Shown here piece by piece: positions 1 to 8,436 of a stretch of 9,550 nucleotides of DNA. Source of the stretch: a bacterium (GTDB lineage: Bacteria; Bacillota_I; Bacilli_A; Mycoplasmatales; Mycoplasmoidaceae). Location: positions 1-9,550 of the forward strand of contig JAGBOP010000037.1 in NCBI GenBank assembly GCA_017633835.1, in the 5' to 3' direction. The position numbers and the translations under genes were made by a program. Position 1 is the first letter of the stretch; each line of letters starts with the position of its first letter. The notes below the pieces were generated by a model. It searched no databases and was not told where the DNA came from. It worked only from the letters and a program-made list of their open reading frames with translations.

Positions 1-88
1 TGCTAATTACATTGATTATTACAATAATGTTCGAATTCAAGAAAAATTGAACTGAATGAGTCCAGTTCAATTTAGAAATCAATTATAA
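1..88 (+). CDS. IS3-family transposase, C-terminal end only (5' part outside window)
   Basis: The frame beginning at base 2 reads 28 codons to a TAA at 86-88. The peptide contains DYYNNVRIQEKLNWMSPVQF, the typical C-terminus of the DDE integrase subunit (OrfB) of IS3-family, IS150-like elements, where a Y-N-x-x-R-I-x-x-K-L-x-x-M-S-P-V-Q-[YF]-R pattern closes the protein. The W in this motif is a TGA codon (53-55), so the gene is read with table 4. The protein would cut and join DNA at the element's terminal repeats. The catalytic DDE residues lie upstream of the window, so it cannot be said whether the element is active. It is the only + strand gene here and ends tail-to-tail with the ATPase gene. 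Confidence 0.75.
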
Positions 89-90
89 TA

Positions 91-129
91 AAAAAACACG
101 AAATTTGAATTTTTGTCCAAATTTCATGT
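91..129 (-). terminator. rho-independent terminator for the ATPase gene, lying inside the IS end
   Basis: An inverted repeat pairs 96-107 with 118-129: 12 base pairs with one mismatch, around a 10-base loop. On the - strand the stem is followed by seven T (positions 97-91 region), the form of an intrinsic terminator for transcription leaving the gene that stops at 211. On the + strand no T-run follows. The stem overlaps the candidate IS terminal repeat, so it would also shield the transposase from antisense read-through. Confidence 0.6.
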
Positions 130-210
130 CCCAGTTTATTTTGAAAGACTTCTATTTTCAATCAATTATGTAAAATATATTAATTTAACAGGAATACAGG
201 AAAGAAACTT

Positions 211-2214
211 CTATTGTTTTTTGTTATCTACATACTTTAATAAGTTACTAAATAAATTAGCAAAATTTTCATAAGTTTGCTTGCTTGCTTTCTCATCAAT
301 CATGTAGTTTTTAAAAGTAATAACGTTATTTAAATAATTAGAATTATCAGAATTATTAATTATTTCATATCCTTCTTGATCATCTTTGCTAATTAATTCA
401 TCCAGGGTTAGTTCAGTTTTATTAACATCTTTTAGATTAGTAAATAATTCTTGATAAGTAATAATTTTATGCGGATTAATGTTTTTAGATAATGCAAGGT
501 TTTTATTAGTAGTTAAAATAAATTGATTATTATTTGTATCATCACCTAAACTTAAAACATCAATAAAATCACGATTAGTGATTTTACAAAAATCAACTGG
601 AATAAATATCAATGGTTGATATTTATGCAATAAGGTTTTTAATGAATCTTGATTAGCATCTTTACTTGCTTTGATTTCGTTTTGTAATTGTTTGATTTGA
701 TAAAGTTTATAACCAGTTAAATAGTTGTAATCACTGAAGGTGTTGACAAAGATGTAAACCGGATGATGAATCTTCATTAAAAAACTTGGGTAAGTAATTA
801 AAGTATTCAGAATTGATTGCATTGCATTTGAACTTTCTTCATGATTAAATTGGAAATAGTTATCAATATTAACTACCCCATCAATATTATCAACTAAGCG
901 AATTTCATCTAAATAATCATAATCAATTAAAGATAAAGCTTGCGTACTCAAGATGATACTAATACCAGTATCATTCGTAAATTTCTTTAATAAATCATGT
1001 AATTGGATTAAACCCACCACATTTAAATGACTAATTGGTTCATCCATTAAAATTACATCCCCAGTTTTTAAATGGTGCGTATTACCAATTAGAAGCCCAA
1101 AGTATAAATTGAAGAATGAACGAAAAGTAGCGGATTGTTCTTCAAAAATGCACGGAATGATTTTATTCGTATCTTCTTCTTGGTGATTTTGCTTTACTAA
1201 ATTAATTTCAAAACTAATCGTTTCTTCATTAAAGAATAAAGCAAATTCATATAAATAACCGCTAGCTTTAAAGATGCTATTAAAGCAATCACTCATTTTC
1301 TTTAATCCATCTTTTACTAATTGTTCATAATAACGTTGTTTACCCCAAATGCCATGAATAATTTCTTGTTGCTTAATTCCTAGTTTATTAAATAAGTTGG
1401 TAAAAAATTCATTTCATTGCCCTTTATATTTAGTTTGGAAAAAACCATTATCAATCTTTCAGGGATGATATTTATAAAAGCGAATATTAAAAGTTTTGGT
1501 TGAATTAGAAAGTAAAGGATAAATTGGTTGGTTTTCTAATTCAATTAACTTATTTAAATAATCAATTAATTCTTGATTAAAAATGGTTTCATAAGCAGTA
1601 ACAGTAGAGTTGTTATAATAAGGAGTACGCGATTTAAATTCCATCTTGCCTAAATCTTTTTCCCACCATTTATTTTTAATAATGTCTTCAAACGTTCAAT
1701 TATCAATGGCAATAAAGAAATTACTTACTAGTGAATATTCTTGGTTATTTCAATAAATTTTAGGAATTCCTGAAGCAATAAATTGCAATTGATCTTTATA
1801 ACCAAAATTAGGCATGTATTTATCAAGTTTGGATTCGATTCATCTTCTTACTCCGTACTTTCATTCCGTAAAGGTTTCTCTGGGTGGATTTTTTTCACCA
1901 TTGGTAAATTTTTTAGTAATTACTTCGTCATCTTCGCTAGGAACATCATACAAAGTCACAAATGTTCCTGCATTTGGATTTTTAATTGAATTAGGTAAAT
2001 CATTAGAATTAAAGTTTAAATTTTCGTTTAATAAATTTAAAGCATCTAGTAAATTAGTTTTTCCTCCATTGTGCGGACCTATTAATAATACTAAATTACC
2101 TTCGTATTTAGATTCCGTACTTCGATTAATACAAATTGTTTGTTCTTTCTTAGTTACCCCAATATTACGAAAATTAGAGATTTGGGCAAACCGTGAATAA
2201 CTGTATGCTTCCAT
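211..2214 (-). CDS. AAA/ABC-type ATPase, RecF/OLD-like, with degenerate TOPRIM-like C-terminus
   Basis: With TGA as Trp this is one open frame of 667 residues; I checked it codon by codon across the TGA sites. The start ATG has a Shine-Dalgarno AAAGGAT seven bases upstream. The N-terminus has the ISNFRNIG strand typical of RecF/SMC/OLD ATPases, then Walker A GPHNGGKTN (46-54). A signature-like EEQSATFRSF lies at 358-367, Walker B plus D-loop VILMDEPISHLN from 387, and an ILSTQALSLID segment from 421, where relatives have a switch histidine (THSP); here it is Gln. The insert between Walker A and B is Trp- and Lys-rich. The last about 180 residues resemble a TOPRIM fold, but the expected acidic residues are absent: VNTFSDY (490-496) sits where VEGxSD is usual, and TTNKN where DxD is usual. 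This suggests an ATPase handling DNA or a protein complex without nuclease action. The family is clear; the function is unknown. The gene stands alone between terminators. Confidence 0.85.
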
Positions 2215-2220
2215 TGTGTG

Positions 2221-2227
2221 ATCCTTT
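2221..2227 (-). promoter_or_regulatory. Shine-Dalgarno site of the ATPase gene
   Basis: AAAGGAT on the - strand, with GGA seven bases before the ATG at 2212-2214. It is the best-placed ribosome site in the window and supports this start codon. Confidence 0.65.
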
Positions 2228-2260
2228 CAAATTTAAATGAAACTTTATTTTATTAAAAGG

Positions 2261-2268
2261 ATTTTATA
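2261..2268 (-). promoter_or_regulatory. candidate -10 element of the ATPase gene
   Basis: TATAAAAT on the - strand, about 46 bases before the start codon. The same octamer precedes the genes starting at 3076 and 8400. No clear -35 box is visible at the usual distance, which is common in mycoplasmas. Confidence 0.45.
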
Positions 2269-2334
2269 AATTACGTTATTTTTTAGATAAAAAGGCACTA
2301 TTTTTGTTTTCAGTGGTGAATTGAGGGGATTTAT

Positions 2335-2369
2335 AAAAATTAACCTCCGATGATGGAAGTTAATTTTTT
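2335..2369 (-). terminator. terminator downstream of the UPF0173-like gene
   Basis: Positions 2335-2348 pair with 2355-2368 (14 positions, one mismatch) around a six-base loop. T-runs follow on both strands, so it could work in both directions. It lies 21 bases past the stop codon at 2390 and separates this gene from the ATPase gene. Its stem shares the core AATTAAC-C/G-GTTAATT with the hairpin at 3187-3226. Confidence 0.75.
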
Positions 2370-2389
2370 AATCTTAATTATTATTTTAA

Positions 2390-3076
2390 TTATTGCTTAA
2401 TGATGATTCGACTGCAAGGATCAAGCACAATTGGCACAATGTGCAATTCATTTTGCTTTAGTAAACTGTCTCTAAATGCAACAACGTAGTCTTTTTCTAC
2501 TTCGTGATATTGCATTGGAATGAAGTATTTTGGTTTAATGTCTTGCAACGTTTTAAATACTTCACTAACATCTTTGCTGGTTCATTGACCCACACTGATT
2601 AATGCATAATCAATGTTGTATTCTTTTAATAACTTTAAATCACTGTAGTAAGCAGTGTATCCATCGTAATAAATCTTAACTCCATTAATATCAATCACTG
2701 CTCCCATGGCTAGTGTACCAGGTAAATTTGAGTTAGAAATACTTGGGACAAATTTAATTAAAATCTTATTACCATAATAACCAAAGAATTGGCCAACATA
2801 AACTGGTTCAATGCGGTTGCGTTCAATGCCATTATTAACTAATAAATCAACCATGCCTTGACCACAAATTACCTTTGCATCTGTTTCATTTAATAGTAAT
2901 AAAGCATCAGCAAACATCTTTTTGCTGTATTTTGTTAATAAGATTAAATCAATTTTATTTTTATTTAAAAGTACGTATTCTAAACTAGTTTGTGATAAAT
3001 CAGGATTAATTAGAATTCCACAACTATCATCATAAAAGCAAAAGCAACTTTTGCCATAATATTGTAATCACATCAT
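2390..3076 (-). CDS. UPF0173/UlaG-like metallo-beta-lactamase-fold protein lacking all metal ligands (pseudo-hydrolase)
   Basis: This is a continuous table-4 frame of 228 residues, the usual length of UPF0173 metal-dependent hydrolases. Family landmarks are in order: a YYGKSCF start (family GHSCF), GILINPDL (ILIDPFL), IDLILLTK, ADALLL, VKIYYDGYT (IYHAGDT), SDLKLL, IDYALISVG and PKYFIPMQYH (PKxxIPMHYN). Every expected metal ligand is changed. The HxHxDH motif reads K49-Y-S51-K-K53-M54, the next His is probably S114, the Asp of AGDT is Y140, and the last His is Q189. The fold is therefore probably kept, but hydrolase chemistry with bound metal is not expected. A structural, ligand-binding or regulatory role is inference. 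Start choice: ATG at 3074-3076 (a second ATG follows) suits the fold, but the AAAGAGGT at 3091-3098 is 14 bases away; an in-frame GTG at 3086-3088 is too close and an ATA at 3080-3082 would be best spaced. It is not an operon with its neighbours. Confidence 0.85.
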
Positions 3077-3090
3077 AACTATTTGCACCT

Positions 3091-3107
3091 ACCTCTTTAA
3101 TTTTATA
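3091..3107 (-). promoter_or_regulatory. -10 element and Shine-Dalgarno of the UPF0173-like gene
   Basis: TATAAAAT lies at 3100-3107 and AAAGAGGT at 3091-3098, both on the - strand and overlapping by one turn of sequence. A transcript starting about seven bases after the -10 box would begin within the ribosome site, giving a very short leader. The ribosome site is 14 bases from the first ATG, which leaves the true start open. Confidence 0.45.
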
Positions 3108-3186
3108 TAAAAACAAATAAATTAAATATTAATCTCAGCAAAAATATTGCAAGCAAACGCACTAATTAATCATGCAACTAGCAATA

Positions 3187-3226
3187 AAAAAAATTAACCT
3201 AGAAAAAATACCAGGTTAATTTTTTT
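3187..3226 (-). terminator. terminator downstream of the large Ig-like lipoprotein gene
   Basis: A perfect 14 base-pair stem (3187-3200 with 3213-3226) encloses a 12-base loop. A-runs and T-runs on both flanks make it a bidirectional intrinsic terminator. It lies about 60 bases past the stop at 3287. The stretch between the stop and the stem (3227-3286) holds no gene; it contains an IS-end-like sequence described in the findings. Confidence 0.8.
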
Positions 3227-3286
3227 GCGATATTTAAACGGGGATAATTAATTTTTTTACGATTACATTAATGTGGACAAAAATGA

Positions 3287-6200
3287 CTAATTATTGGTTG
3301 AAGAACTGACAGGATAAGGATTGTTCATATAGTAGTAGTTAGAATAATAACTTTGATATGGAGTAGTTATCATTGCACAAATTCTCATGTTAGTAATTGA
3401 TGAATAATTAATACCGTTAATGGTGGTTGGTACCACTGGTTCCCCTCCATTATCTTCATAATTTTCATTGTATTGGGAAGTTCAATTATAAGTAAGAGGT
3501 ATTAAGGTTTGTAATTTTCAAGAACTGCTAGAATTTAATAATCCATTTGAGGCAGGTAAGGAATAATCAGTTCCATAGTTTTCATTATAAGAACTATAAA
3601 TTGAAGAATATAGGGTATTGAAGCTAGTTAATGCTGACCATGTCTTACCATCATATAGTGAAACATATCAGTTTACTTTTCATTCGGTACTATTTGCGTT
3701 GAATTCTTTGTATTTAGATGATAATGTTTGACCATTTTGATAAATGTTTAAATTAAATGATGGGAAAATAGGGCTAACACCATTACCTTCGCTGTCTCCA
3801 TAAGCTCAAAGATCGTTACTATTTAAAAAGTAATATTCATTAGCTTCCAAATAAGTTGGATTAGTTTGTGATTGATTATCCATATAGAATGAATTATTAA
3901 CATCTGTAGCATTATTTAAGGTAATGTTTACAACATAATTACTACTATTATTATTTGAATCAATGGTGATTCAGTTAGTTTTTGCAATTGCATCTCCGCT
4001 TCCATCCCCTTGATAAGTAATGACTGCTCTATATTGAGCACTATCAGTTACTGCAAATGGAAAATATGAATTGGTAATATTTCCATAATCATTTTGATTT
4101 AAATAAATGCTCATTAAAGGACTAGTAACACCTTTTTCATATCAAGTAACGGAATAAATGCTATATTCTGATTGTCTAGTTAATGCAGGGTTAGATAATG
4201 TTAATACTGCGTTACTACCATAATTGTAGGTATAAGTACTTCCGCTTTGACTTACATAATCATTACCAGTTCCGCTATTATTTAAAGTGGTAACTGGTGT
4301 AACTGTTGGATCAATTTGATAAATTGTTAAGGTATTAGAATATGAAATAATTGAATTATAAACGTATTTCAAGCGAATATTGATTGTACCACTTTGATTA
4401 GGAATGTAATTTAATAAACTGGAAGTGCTCGATAATGCACTACCATTGCTAATGTTGGTTCATTGTCCATTATTAAGTTGATATTGATAAGTGACTTGAA
4501 TATCATTACTGCTTGTAATTGGACTGTCATTTTGATTTACTATTGCATCTAAAATGATTGGGTTATAGTTAGTTACAATCATGGAAGTTTGGTTATCTTG
4601 ATTATTAGCAAATTGGATGGTAGCAGTTGGAACACTTGAATCAAAGTGAATGACATTACTTGTGATTTGGACAGCTCCCATTTGGGTTTCACCAACTACC
4701 AACCGATAATAGATGTTACTATCTACGGTAACTTTTAATGAAGAGTTGATAGCATTATTTACATTTGTTCAAGTAGTACCATCAGTACTAGATTGCCAAG
4801 TATAAGTAGTGGTTGATGGGAATGATAAAGAAGAATTGCTTGAATTTAATGTAACTTCTTGGCCATAAGAACAGTAGTAAGTATTTTTGACTAAATTAAA
4901 ACCTTTTGTACTACTTAAATTAATTGAGGCTTGTTCAGGAGTTAAAGTAAGCGTATTAGTATTAATACTATTGCTTCCTTGGTTAATTGTTAATTGAATA
5001 GAGATCGGTTGTCATTTAGTATCAGTTGTACCATTGTAACTGTTATATTCTGACATCGTATTTTCTTCAAAATTAGCCAAATCACTGGTACTAATTGGTA
5101 ACACAATTGAGTTAGTTTTTGCGTCATAATAAGAACTTAAACTGTTAAAAGTGCTAAGTTGATATGTGCTGTAATTTAGATTTTGATAGTATTGATTGTT
5201 AATGTAAATTGTTCCACTTAATTCACTTAGTAATTTTGAGTTAGTAGTTGGACTACCAAATTGACTTAACGAAATAGTTAAATCAACGCTAGTTGGAGTG
5301 GTGGATACTAATGCACCAACAGTTTTATTATTTTTGTATTCTTGTTGGTATGTATTATTGCTAAAACTAATGGTAGGAGTAACTAAATCATCATTAGCAC
5401 TTAAAACATTGGAATAGAATAATTCACTTGGAAAGTTTGCATTAACTATTTCTAAACGATAAGAATTATTATTTGATTCTTCTTTATTAACGGTATATGA
5501 AGCTTCATTAGCAAGTGAAGTTAAAGAAGTTAGTTCACCAGTTTGATTAGGGATGTTAGTTCATGATTTACCATTATCGCTTGATACTTGTCAGTAGTAA
5601 TTAGCATTAGTTCAATACGAAGTACCTGCAGTAAGTTCAATGGTGGAAGAGTCACCATATTGAACGGCACTTGGATTTCAAGCAATTGTTGCATATTGAC
5701 ACACAATTTGGTAACTAGCACCATTGTTACTAATGGTATTTCCGTTCGCTGTATAGACTACATTACCATTTGAATTGTAAATATTTACACTTACATTTCA
5801 TAAACCAGGAGTAACATCAAAAGTATAACTTCAAGAAGAAGATTGACTTAAATCAAGTTGCTTGGAGTTAACGGTTTGGGAATAATTATTTGGATTATTA
5901 AAAACATATTCAACATAGTATTCGCCACTACTAAAACTTGAAGCAGTTAAATTACCACCACTACTTGAATAAAGCGAAAGAGTAAAACTCACTTTTCCTC
6001 CATTACTTGCTTCAATGTCAGTATATCCATTTGCAGTAACAGAAGTAGCATCACTTGAAGTACTTAATGCATAGTCACTAATTGCTAATGGATTATTAAC
6101 TTGTGAAGATGAACTTGTTGAACCTGATGAACTGTTCGAAGAATTAGTTGTAGCAGTTGCAGAGGTTCAAATTCAAATTACTTTTGAATAATATGTACCA

Positions 6201-6727
6201 GTACTGTTACTAATTTCACACACAAACATATCACTGCCAGTAATGGCACCATTTCAAGTATATGTTTGACCAGTTCCCAATACAGTACCATTTTGATTAA
6301 TTAAATTAGCAACTGCTTCAGTATAACCATTTGTTCCACTTGGTGCATATGAACCAGAACTGCTAGAATTAAGACTATATCACGTGTAAGTACCCGTGAT
6401 GTTTTGATTTAAAGAAAATGTGTAACTAGCTTGATTAGCAGTTGAAGATTGTCAAATACTATATACTGAGTTCATTTCAGAGCTATCTTGGCTAGATAAA
6501 CCTTGTCCATCAATTGATTGCATCATTTGGTTAAATGAACTTTGTGTAACAGTAGCTGTATTGGAACTGACGTTAGTTCCTACTAAATTATTACCTGTGA
6601 TAATATTACTTGTTGGGGTTGATGATGATCCACATGATACTACACACGCAGGAATAATACAACAAATTGCTGCTACTCCAAAAGTTGCACCGACAATTTT
6701 CCAAATTTTCTTTTTATTATTTTTCAT
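3287..6727 (-). CDS. large multi-domain Ig-like surface lipoprotein (1146 residues)
   Basis: I read this frame through every codon with TGA as Trp; it has no internal stop and ends at TAG 3287-3289. The N-terminus is a lipoprotein signal: a KNNKKK basic start, a hydrophobic core with extra cysteines, and lipobox VVSC, so Cys32 should be lipidated and the protein anchored outside the membrane. A Ser/Thr-rich linker follows. Domain 1 (about 100-188) is Ig-like: TYTWY at 113-117 and GSDMFVC ending at C170. Residues 212-325 form the family-specific module (NPLAIS start, SSSWSYTF at 296-303). Later Ig-like units carry YYWQVSSDNGKSWTNI (from 377), TWQSSTDGTTWTNV (643-656), YQYQLNNGQWTNI (747-759) and VTWY...TDSAQYRAV (860-902). 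VNWYVSLYDGKTW (1019-1030) marks one more. W-Q-x-S-x-D-G-x-x-W-T-N units are common in bacterial adhesin Ig-like repeats. Adhesion or antigen function is inference. The 1146-residue length far exceeds its two neighbours'. Confidence 0.85.
6627..6660 (-). repeat. copy 1 of a 34-bp lipoprotein signal-peptide repeat
   Basis: This block matches 8303-8336 with a single mismatch (6638 against 8314 area). It encodes the end of the signal peptide and lipobox (IIPACVVSCGS). Sequence on either side diverges quickly. Confidence 0.8.
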
Positions 6728-6760
6728 AAATATAATTTTTTAAAATTTCCTTTCAGTTTA

Positions 6761-6766
6761 ATTATA
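6761..6766 (-). promoter_or_regulatory. candidate -10 element of the large lipoprotein gene
   Basis: A perfect TATAAT on the - strand, 33 bases before the ATG at 6725-6727. The predicted leader is under 30 bases. Its only Shine-Dalgarno-like run (AAAGGAAA, 6746-6753) is about 20 bases from the ATG, too far for normal use, so initiation may not depend on it. No convincing -35 box is seen. Confidence 0.5.
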
Positions 6767-6810
6767 AATCAACTAATTAAGATTTTTATTTGCTGCAAAA
6801 CACCTGGCAC

Positions 6811-6838
6811 AAAAAAATAATGCTTTTTTGAGCATTAT
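6811..6838 (-). terminator. terminator downstream of the broken lipoprotein gene
   Basis: ATAATGCT (6817-6824) pairs perfectly with 6831-6838 around a six-base loop. On the - strand the stem is followed by seven T. It lies about 50 bases past the stop at 6890 and upstream of the next gene's promoter. Confidence 0.8.
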
Positions 6839-7857
6839 CTTGGTAATGATTGCAAACTAGAAAAGAATAAATAACTTAATTAAGTTTATCTAATTACTTG
6901 CATTAATAATGGTATTTGGACTTTGATATAGTGGATATAGACCATTATAAACTCCAACACTAAAATAATATTTACCTACTGGAACTGTTATTGTAAATGA
7001 TCAAGCATTTTCATTTGACAATGGAAGCATTTTGATAATTTCAGTTTGATTATCAACTGAACTAGATTCAGTTTCATCACTTTGTAAACTTCATATTATG
7101 TAGTAATCGGTATTGGTAAAATCACTAACATCAAAATTATTAATTTTTAAAGTAAAAGTAAGTTGGGAATTAGCTTTAACGTTATATACTTCTTGTGCAT
7201 CAGAATTAGTAGTTGCTTTAAGGGAAGTATTAACTGTACACTTTGCATTAGCAATCTTTAATGGATCATAGTTTTTAACACCAACTTCAAATTCATTATT
7301 GTTGGAATTAGAAATTGAATTTAAATTTAATATTTGCCCATTTTGATTAAGAATTGCAGCTTCCATGTCTGCATATGATGTGTTTCAAGTAATACTTTGG
7401 TTTCATGCATCCATATTACTTAAATTCGTTGCTAAATAAACTGGAGCCGGATTTACTCCTTCAATCGTATTTGAATAATAACCCCCATTTCAGTTAAAGT
7501 TGTAAAGAATATAATATGGATTAGTATCATTAAAGTCTTGATAACTTAATGGTTCATTATTACTATTTAGCATGCTTAAATTAAAGTCAATTTTCGTGTT
7601 ATTTGGAATTACAGTACTGCTAATATAAGTATCTTTACCTGTACTTTCAATGGTGGTAATACTTTGACCATTATTAACCAATTCATTGATTCCATAAGTT
7701 GTATTACCTAAAGTATTAGTGGGATCTTTTTGTTGTAGTCAAGTTACTTCGGAATAAAAAGTATTATTACCATTATTTATTTTGCAAAAGTAAATGGCAT
7801 CATTTAACATTGCACCATAATTAAATTGATAAGTAGAACTAGTTGCATTAGCAATTG

Positions 7858-7864
7858 CATTTGA
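7858..7864 (-). other. frameshift site in the lipoprotein gene
   Basis: On the - strand the bases read ...AATCAAATGCAATTG. The upstream frame uses CAA ATG CAA; the homologous downstream frame needs AAT GCA ATT. Adding one A to the three-A run restores a single frame. No canonical X-XXY-YYZ slippery heptamer and no long homopolymer is present. Confidence 0.75.
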
Positions 7865-8302
7865 TTGTTAGCTAATGCAATCATAAAATTAACGCCACTT
7901 GCTTTTGCCGGTAATGTACTTTGACTATTATAAATACTTAAAGTAGACTTAACAATTTCACTACCAAAGACGTTATATAAACTTGTAACTGGTACTTGGT
8001 ACCATTGATAAGTATACACATTAGAATCAGTGCTTAATGAAATTCTATATTTACTATTTGTTTCATTTAAATAGTAACAAGATACTCAAGGAAATGTTAA
8101 GTCTTCTTGATAATTAAATAGAAGGTCACTACTAGAATAATTACCAGTTTGATTGCTATTAATAGTTTGTAGTGCTGCAGCTCCATCAACATTAGTTGCA
8201 ATTAAACCAACATCATTTGTTTTTGGATTTGGATTGTTAGTAGTTGACGTTGAAGATGATGAAGAAGAATTAGCATTTGAGTTTGTATCACTTGTTGAAC
8301 TT

Positions 8303-8336
8303 GATCCACATGACACTACACACGCAGGAATAATAC
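8303..8336 (-). repeat. copy 2 of the 34-bp lipoprotein signal-peptide repeat
   Basis: It matches 6627-6660 in 33 of 34 bases and encodes the same signal-peptide end and lipobox in the neighbouring gene. Confidence 0.8.
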
Positions 8337-8436
8337 ATGCAATGGCAGCTATTCCTGCTAAGCCACCAATAATCTTTCAAATTTTTCTTTTATTTTTCAT
8401 AATTTATTATTTTTATATTTTTAACTACATATTTTA

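Larger units (their letters stand above)
1..133 (+). mobile_element. right end of an IS3-family insertion sequence
   Basis: The transposase 3' end is followed by 45 bases ending in a candidate right terminal repeat. Read inward on the - strand from 133 it begins TGGGACATGAAATTTGGACA. IS3-family ends start with TG and finish with CA, and IS150-like ends usually carry an ATTT..TTGGAC-like core, which fits. The exact boundary is inferred because the left end is outside the window. A target duplication would start at 134 (gtt...). The element ends 77 bases past the stop of the ATPase gene, so it did not interrupt that gene. Confidence 0.5.
6890..8400 (-). pseudogene. Ig-like surface lipoprotein broken by a one-base frameshift
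   Basis: The ATG at 8398-8400 opens a lipoprotein: basic start KNKRK, hydrophobic core, lipobox VVSC with Cys31, then a Ser/Asn/Thr-rich linker and the first half of an Ig-like domain (YTYQWYQVP, 129-137). After Q180 (codon 7861-7863) this frame runs into unrelated residues and stops at TAA 7804-7806, giving a 198-residue product. The continuation NAIANATSSTYQFNYG is in the frame one base back and runs on to TAG 6890-6892. It carries the Ig strand F (NDAIYFCKINNG) and two copies of the family module (about 7328-7717 and 6923-7273). One missing A in ATCAAATGC explains the break; the repaired protein would have 503 residues. The downstream half aligns throughout with the gene at 8635-9550. A separate start for it (ATG 7808-7810, 306 residues) has no ribosome site. 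It could be a real pseudogene, an off-state allele or a sequencing error. Confidence 0.8.

Noticed and set aside
44..73. 11 base-pair hairpin (44-54 with 63-73) as a terminator
   Set aside because: It lies inside the conserved transposase coding sequence, and its - strand T-run is short; the hairpin at 91-129 is the better terminator. It could still be a weak second one.
143..215. Similar gaaaga..cttctatt sequences at about 143 and 200, as a possible IS target duplication
   Set aside because: Both copies lie on the same side of the candidate IS end, so they cannot be its target duplication, and they are not identical.
1783..2200. Two overlapping open frames on the + strand (1783-1989 and 1814-2200)
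   Set aside because: They lie antisense to the ATPase gene, have no ribosome site, and mirror its Walker A region.
5530..5773. Short frames on both strands inside the large lipoprotein gene
   Set aside because: They are out of frame with the continuous 1146-residue reading and are low-complexity shadows of its repeats.
3287..6727. Mycoplasma immunoglobulin-binding or protease system (MIB-MIP)
   Set aside because: The Ig-like pattern means these proteins resemble Ig folds; nothing seen indicates Ig binding or a protease motif.
6561..6743. + strand frame opposite the large lipoprotein signal peptide
   Set aside because: A similar antisense frame occurs at 8153-8437 opposite the other signal peptide; both simply reflect the shared signal-peptide DNA.
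7858..7864. Programmed -1 ribosomal frameshift in the broken lipoprotein
   Set aside because: There is no slippery heptamer, and I see no downstream pseudoknot; a one-base loss is the simpler account.
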